From Marinobacter orientalis (GTDB lineage Bacteria; Pseudomonadota; Gammaproteobacteria; Pseudomonadales; Oleiphilaceae): a stretch of 64,000 bases of DNA. Shown here piece after piece: positions 60,507 through 64,000 of the stretch (positions are counted from its first letter, which is position 1; each line of letters opens with the position of its first letter). Location of the stretch: the NCBI RefSeq assembly GCF_004792665.1, contig NZ_SRZX01000001.1, positions 1,116,001 through 1,180,000 of the forward strand, written 5' to 3'. The notes beneath the pieces are model-generated. The model did no database searches and was not told where the DNA came from. It was given only the letters and a program-made list of their open reading frames with translations. Position numbers and translations under genes: made by a program.

Positions 60507-61082
60507 ATGAAAAAACCACAGCAACCCCTGACTGACTGGCACCTTCATTGTGCCCGCCGCACCCTTCTTGGTGGTGGCGTTATTGCTTACCCGACCGAAG
60601 CGGTCTGGGGCCTGGGCTGCGACCCCTGGAACCCGGAAGCCGTTGAGCGGATTCTTGAACTCAAACAGCGCCCGGTCGAAAAAGGCGTGATTCTTGTGGC
60701 TGCCTCTGTCGATCAGGTACGTTTCCTGCTGGACCCGTTGCCTCAGGAGTTACAGGACAAAGCCATATCCTACTGGCCCGGCCCGGTGACCTGCCTGTTA
60801 CCGGATGTGCTGAAGCAGATCCCGGATCAGGTAAGAGGACAGCACAGTTCCATCGCGGTGCGCGTCAGTGATCACCCGGTGGTGCGTGCTTTATGCGAAA
60901 CTGCGGGCTTTCCGTTGGTGTCTACCTCCTGCAACCCCGCCGGCCGTCAGCCGGCACGAACTTCTTGGCAGGTGCGTCGGTACTTCGAGGGGCAACTGGA
61001 CTGGCTGGTGCCGGGAAAGTTGGGCGGTAATCGCCAGCCCAGCCGTATCATTGATATCGTAAGCGGAAAACAACTTCGTTAG
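60507..61082 (+). CDS. tsaC: L-threonylcarbamoyladenylate synthase
   Basis: TsaC (YrdC/RimN) makes threonylcarbamoyl-AMP for the t6A37 modification of tRNA. The 191 residues show [35 protein letters not shown] and [14 protein letters not shown], the standard motifs. Length matches the single-domain TsaC. It follows dprA by 26 bases. Confidence 0.95.
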   Translation: MKKPQQPLTDWHLHCARRTLLGGGVIAYPTEAVWGLGCDPWNPEAVERILELKQRPVEKGVILVAASVDQVRFLLDPLPQELQDKAISYWPGPVTCLLPDVLKQIPDQVRGQHSSIAVRVSDHPVVRALCETAGFPLVSTSCNPAGRQPARTSWQVRRYFEGQLDWLVPGKLGGNRQPSRIIDIVSGKQLR

Positions 61083-61090
61083 GAGAGCCC

Positions 61091-62017
61091 ATGCCACAGC
61101 AACCCGACAGCAATGCCGTCAAACAGTACCTGCTTGGACTGCAGGAGCATATCTGCCAGCGGCTGGCGGCGGTTGATGGCAGGGGCGGTTTTGCAACCGA
61201 TACCTGGGACCGGCCCGAGGGTGGCGGTGGTGTCAGCCGGGTTATCACCGACGGCGACGTTTTCGAGAAAGGGGGTGTCAATTTCTCCCACGTCATGGGT
61301 GACACCATGCCGGCCTCGGCCACCGCGCACCGGCCCCATCTGGCGGGTGCGCCCTGGCAGGCCATGGGTGTGTCCCTGGTGCTGCATCCCTTCAATCCCT
61401 ACGTGCCCACGTCCCATGCCAATGTACGGTTTTTCGTGGCGACACCGGAAAATGCCGAGCCGGTGTACTGGTTTGGCGGCGGATATGACCTCACACCCTA
61501 TTACGGCTTTGATGAGGATTGCGTGCACTGGCATCGGGTTGCAAAGGCGGCCTGCGATCCGTTCGGAAAGCAGATGTATCGTGATTACAAGCACTGGTGC
61601 GACGATTACTTCTACCTCAGGCACCGGGATGAGCCCCGGGGCGTGGGCGGGCTGTTTTTCGATGACCACAATAGCGGGGATTTTGGCCGCGATTTCGCAC
61701 TGATGCAGTCTGTGGGCGACAGTTTTATCGAGGCCTACGAACCGATTGTGCAGCGCCGCAAGTCTCTTGACTGGGGCGACCGTGAGCGCCATTTCCAGCT
61801 CTATCGGCGGGGCCGTTACGTGGAATTCAATCTGGTCTACGACCGCGGCACGCTGTTTGGCCTGCAGTCCGGCGGCCGTACCGAATCCATCCTGATGTCG
61901 TTACCCCCACTGGTACGCTGGGAATACAGCTATGTGCCGGAGCCGGGCTCGGAAGAGGCGCGCCTGACGGAGCATTTTCTCACCGGACGTGACTGGCTGG
62001 AGACTGCCAATGAATAA
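61091..62017 (+). CDS. hemF: Oxygen-dependent coproporphyrinogen III oxidase
   Basis: HemF converts coproporphyrinogen III to protoporphyrinogen IX with oxygen in haem synthesis. The 308 residues contain [11 protein letters not shown], the substrate stretch [16 protein letters not shown], and [20 protein letters not shown] plus [10 protein letters not shown]. The AGGAGAG site precedes the ATG. The end overlaps aroE by 8 bases. Confidence 0.97.
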   Translation: MPQQPDSNAVKQYLLGLQEHICQRLAAVDGRGGFATDTWDRPEGGGGVSRVITDGDVFEKGGVNFSHVMGDTMPASATAHRPHLAGAPWQAMGVSLVLHPFNPYVPTSHANVRFFVATPENAEPVYWFGGGYDLTPYYGFDEDCVHWHRVAKAACDPFGKQMYRDYKHWCDDYFYLRHRDEPRGVGGLFFDDHNSGDFGRDFALMQSVGDSFIEAYEPIVQRRKSLDWGDRERHFQLYRRGRYVEFNLVYDRGTLFGLQSGGRTESILMSLPPLVRWEYSYVPEPGSEEARLTEHFLTGRDWLETANE

Positions 62018-62837
62018 TGATCTGTACGCGGTGGTGGGCAACCCCATCAGCCATAGCAAATCCCCCCGTATCCACAGCCTGTTTGCCAGCCAGACTGGTG
62101 AACAGCTTGAATACACCGCCATTCAGGCCCCGGAGAATGATTTTGCCGGCACCGTCACCGGCTTCTTCCAGCGTGGCGGCAAGGGACTGAACGTAACCGT
62201 ACCCTTCAAGGAGCAGGCCTGGAAGCTGGCGGACCGGCGCACCGAACGGGCGCAACTGGCCGGTGCTGCCAATACCCTGTATCAGGATAGTGAAGGCCTG
62301 CTGATCGCGGATAACACGGATGGCAAGGGTCTGGTGACAGACCTGACGGCGAACCACGGCATTGGCCTGACGGGCAGGCGAATCCTTGTGCTCGGTGCCG
62401 GCGGAGCCGTACGCGGCGTGCTGGGGCCGGTACTGGCGGAAAAGCCGGCGGCCATTGTCATAGCCAATCGTACAGTGGCGAAGGCTGAAGCGCTGGTGAC
62501 ACTGTTTGAACCGGTTGCGGGGCAAACCCGACTGGAGGCGTGCGGATTCGAGCAGCCCACGGAGCCCTTCGACCTTATTATCAACGGCACCAGTGCCAGC
62601 CTGCAGCACGACCTGCCACCGGTGTCCGCAAATGTGATCGGTGCCGACACGGTTATCTACGACATGATGTATTCTCTGCAGACCACGACGTTCAATCAGT
62701 GGGCACTGGATCAGGGGGCCACAAGGGTATTTGACGGCCTGGGCATGCTGGTCGAGCAGGCGGCGGAGTCGTTCCGGTTATGGCGCGGTATCCGTCCCGA
62801 AACCCGGCCGGTGATCGACGAATTGCGAAACGACTGA
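62010..62837 (+). CDS. aroE: Shikimate dehydrogenase
   Basis: AroE reduces 3-dehydroshikimate with NADPH in aromatic amino acid synthesis. The 275 residues show [16 protein letters not shown], the catalytic lysine in [13 protein letters not shown], the NTDGKGLV motif and the Rossmann loop [12 protein letters not shown]. The start at 62010 overlaps hemF by 8 bases and gives the normal [10 protein letters not shown] start. Confidence 0.97.
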   Translation: MNNDLYAVVGNPISHSKSPRIHSLFASQTGEQLEYTAIQAPENDFAGTVTGFFQRGGKGLNVTVPFKEQAWKLADRRTERAQLAGAANTLYQDSEGLLIADNTDGKGLVTDLTANHGIGLTGRRILVLGAGGAVRGVLGPVLAEKPAAIVIANRTVAKAEALVTLFEPVAGQTRLEACGFEQPTEPFDLIINGTSASLQHDLPPVSANVIGADTVIYDMMYSLQTTTFNQWALDQGATRVFDGLGMLVEQAAESFRLWRGIRPETRPVIDELRND

Positions 62838-62922
62838 GCCCGATGCGGGTGTGTGGGCTATGCTCAGCAGGTGCATACGGGCTCCCAGGCTCTCTCTAAA
62901 GGTTCCGGATTAAAGGTCGCTG

Positions 62923-63696
62923 ATGGATATTCTCACCCTTGTCGGGCTGGTGGCAGGCGTACTGATTGTTCTGCTCGCCATGCTGGCCAATGCCTCGATA
63001 CTCACCTTTTTCAACCTGCCCGGGCTGGCGATCGTGCTGGGTGGCACCTTTGCCGTTACCCTGATCAAGTTTCGTCTGCCGTCCGTGATGAGCGCGTTCC
63101 GGCTGGCGTTTGCAGCGGCTTTTACCGAGCGGGTGGAGCGGCCAGCAGAGCTCATCCGGGAAGTAGGCACTCTGGCCCTGGTGGTGCGCAAAGAAGGCAT
63201 TCTGGGCCTGGAAAACCACGCCACGGATAACGAATTCCTGCGTAAGGCTATTAACCTGTGTGTAGACGGGCATCCGCCGGAGCTGGTTGAGGAAGCGCTG
63301 TCCCAGGAAACCCAGCAGACAGCCGAGCGCTACGAGGTCTCGGAAAGGGTGTTTCGTGGTATCGGTGAATCCGCTCCGGCCATCGGCATGCTGGGTACGC
63401 TGGTGGGGCTGGTACAGATGCTCAATACCCTTGATGACCCCTCCTCTATCGGCCCCGCCATGGCCATTGCCCTGCTGACCACGCTTTACGGTGCCTTTAT
63501 TGCCCAGCTGATTGCCCTGCCCCTGGCAGACAAGCTCCAGCTCAAGGCGGAGGACGAGGCGCGTAACCAGTTGCTGATTACCACGTCCATACGCAACATC
63601 ATGCGCGGCGAAAATCCCCGGGTAATGACCGAGTTGCTGTCTTCCTTTGTGACCCCTGACCAGCGCACCAACCTTGCGCCGGAGCGGGAGGCGTAG
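62923..63696 (+). CDS. pomA: Flagellar motor stator protein MotA/PomA
   Basis: This 257-residue proton- or sodium-channel stator subunit has four hydrophobic segments: near residues 4-25 (LTLVGLVAGVLIVLLAMLAN), 30-50, and a pair around GMLGTLVGLVQMLNTL and MAIALLTTLYGAFIAQL, with the usual large cytoplasmic loop between. The length and sequence style are closer to PomA (sodium type) than to E. coli MotA; the ion is inference. motB follows directly. Confidence 0.92.
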   Translation: MDILTLVGLVAGVLIVLLAMLANASILTFFNLPGLAIVLGGTFAVTLIKFRLPSVMSAFRLAFAAAFTERVERPAELIREVGTLALVVRKEGILGLENHATDNEFLRKAINLCVDGHPPELVEEALSQETQQTAERYEVSERVFRGIGESAPAIGMLGTLVGLVQMLNTLDDPSSIGPAMAIALLTTLYGAFIAQLIALPLADKLQLKAEDEARNQLLITTSIRNIMRGENPRVMTELLSSFVTPDQRTNLAPEREA

Positions 63697-63699
63697 ATT

Positions 63700-64000
63700 T
63701 TGATCGTGCGCCAGCCGGCCAGAAAGAAAAAACAGGCCCGGGGCTCCCCGGCCTGGATTGTCACTTTTGCCGACCTGGCCACGCTGTTGCTGACGTTCTT
63801 TATCCTGTTGCTGTCCTTCGCGGAAATGGATATTGAAAAATACCGCGCCATGGCCAATTCCATGGCGGTTGCCTTTGGCAGCAACCAGGTACTTGGCGAT
63901 GATATCGGCGGCTCACCCCTGACACTGATCGAGTCGGATACGGTGTCGCTGCCGGAGCCTCTGGATACGGATACCGATGAACCCGTGTTTATTGACGAGC
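63700..64000 (+). CDS. pomB: Flagellar motor stator protein MotB/PomB, N-terminal part
   Basis: The gene is cut by the window end; about 100 codons are visible. The basic head (RQPARKKKQARGSPAW) and the single transmembrane segment with the ion-binding aspartate (IVTFADLATLLLTFFILLLS) are typical of MotB. The peptidoglycan-binding OmpA-like domain lies beyond the window. Start is a TTG at 63700 or GTG at 63706. Confidence 0.9.
   Translation, partial: MIVRQPARKKKQARGSPAWIVTFADLATLLLTFFILLLSFAEMDIEKYRAMANSMAVAFGSNQVLGDDIGGSPLTLIESDTVSLPEPLDTDTDEPVFIDE

Overview
This looks like the replication-origin region of a gammaproteobacterium, most likely Marinobacter or a close relative. The order dnaA-dnaN-(UbiB/AarF-like kinase)-recF-gyrB at the left, the glyQS-trkA-rsmB-fmt-def-lysM-dprA-tsaC-hemF-aroE-motA/motB block at the right, a DUF6482-like gene and the many c-di-GMP/PAS proteins point there. 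The genus is an inference from gene order and protein style, not a search result.

Layout. 1-6561: end of dnaA, then dnaN, an ABC1 (UbiB/AarF) kinase-like gene, recF and gyrB. 6.6-13.7 kb: a VC0807-type membrane protein, an orphan ParA-like ATPase, a GabT-type aminotransferase and two divergent ABC exporters separated by a 104-bp palindromic repeat. 13.7-23.7 kb: a signalling region with PilZ, Hsp20, CheB-CheR-PAS, PAS and Crp/Fnr proteins and a lone FAD oxidase. It also holds three decayed c-di-GMP enzymes, each lacking its catalytic core through internal deletion.

23,668-50,236: a genomic island inserted in the 3' end of tRNA-Pro(CGG). A 48-bp direct repeat bounds it, the intact tRNA is at the right end and a tyrosine integrase lies just inside the left end. 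Repeated GTACCCA boxes, 11 bp apart, lie just inside both ends and look like integrase arm sites. Cargo from left to right: a PLD-family protein; a module with two orphan MbcA/ParS-like proteins and a second tyrosine-recombinase-like gene; an orphan FitA-like antitoxin; a four-gene helicase-DUF4391-Mod-Res cluster (type III restriction-modification plus a Snf2 helicase); a two-gene overlapping pair of a DUF4297-like nuclease and a phosphoribosyltransferase-like protein; an AlpA-type regulator; a broken umuC; an acidic Met/Asp/Gly-repeat protein; a possible ADP-ribosyltransferase-fold protein; and a lipoprotein gene cut by an IS3-family element with a visible 3-bp target duplication. The island reads as a defence island with several layers of insertion and decay.

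50,192-64,000: tRNA-Pro, then the minus-strand housekeeping block glyQ-glyS and def-fmt-rsmB-trkA, and a plus-strand block lysM, dprA-tsaC-hemF-aroE and motA/motB (motB is cut by the window end).

The best candidates for something undescribed are the nuclease/PRTase-like pair (40,700-42,312), the ART-like gene with its small upstream neighbour (45,404-46,399) and the helicase-DUF4391 genes placed upstream of the type III RM genes. No searches were run; family names come from recognised motifs.
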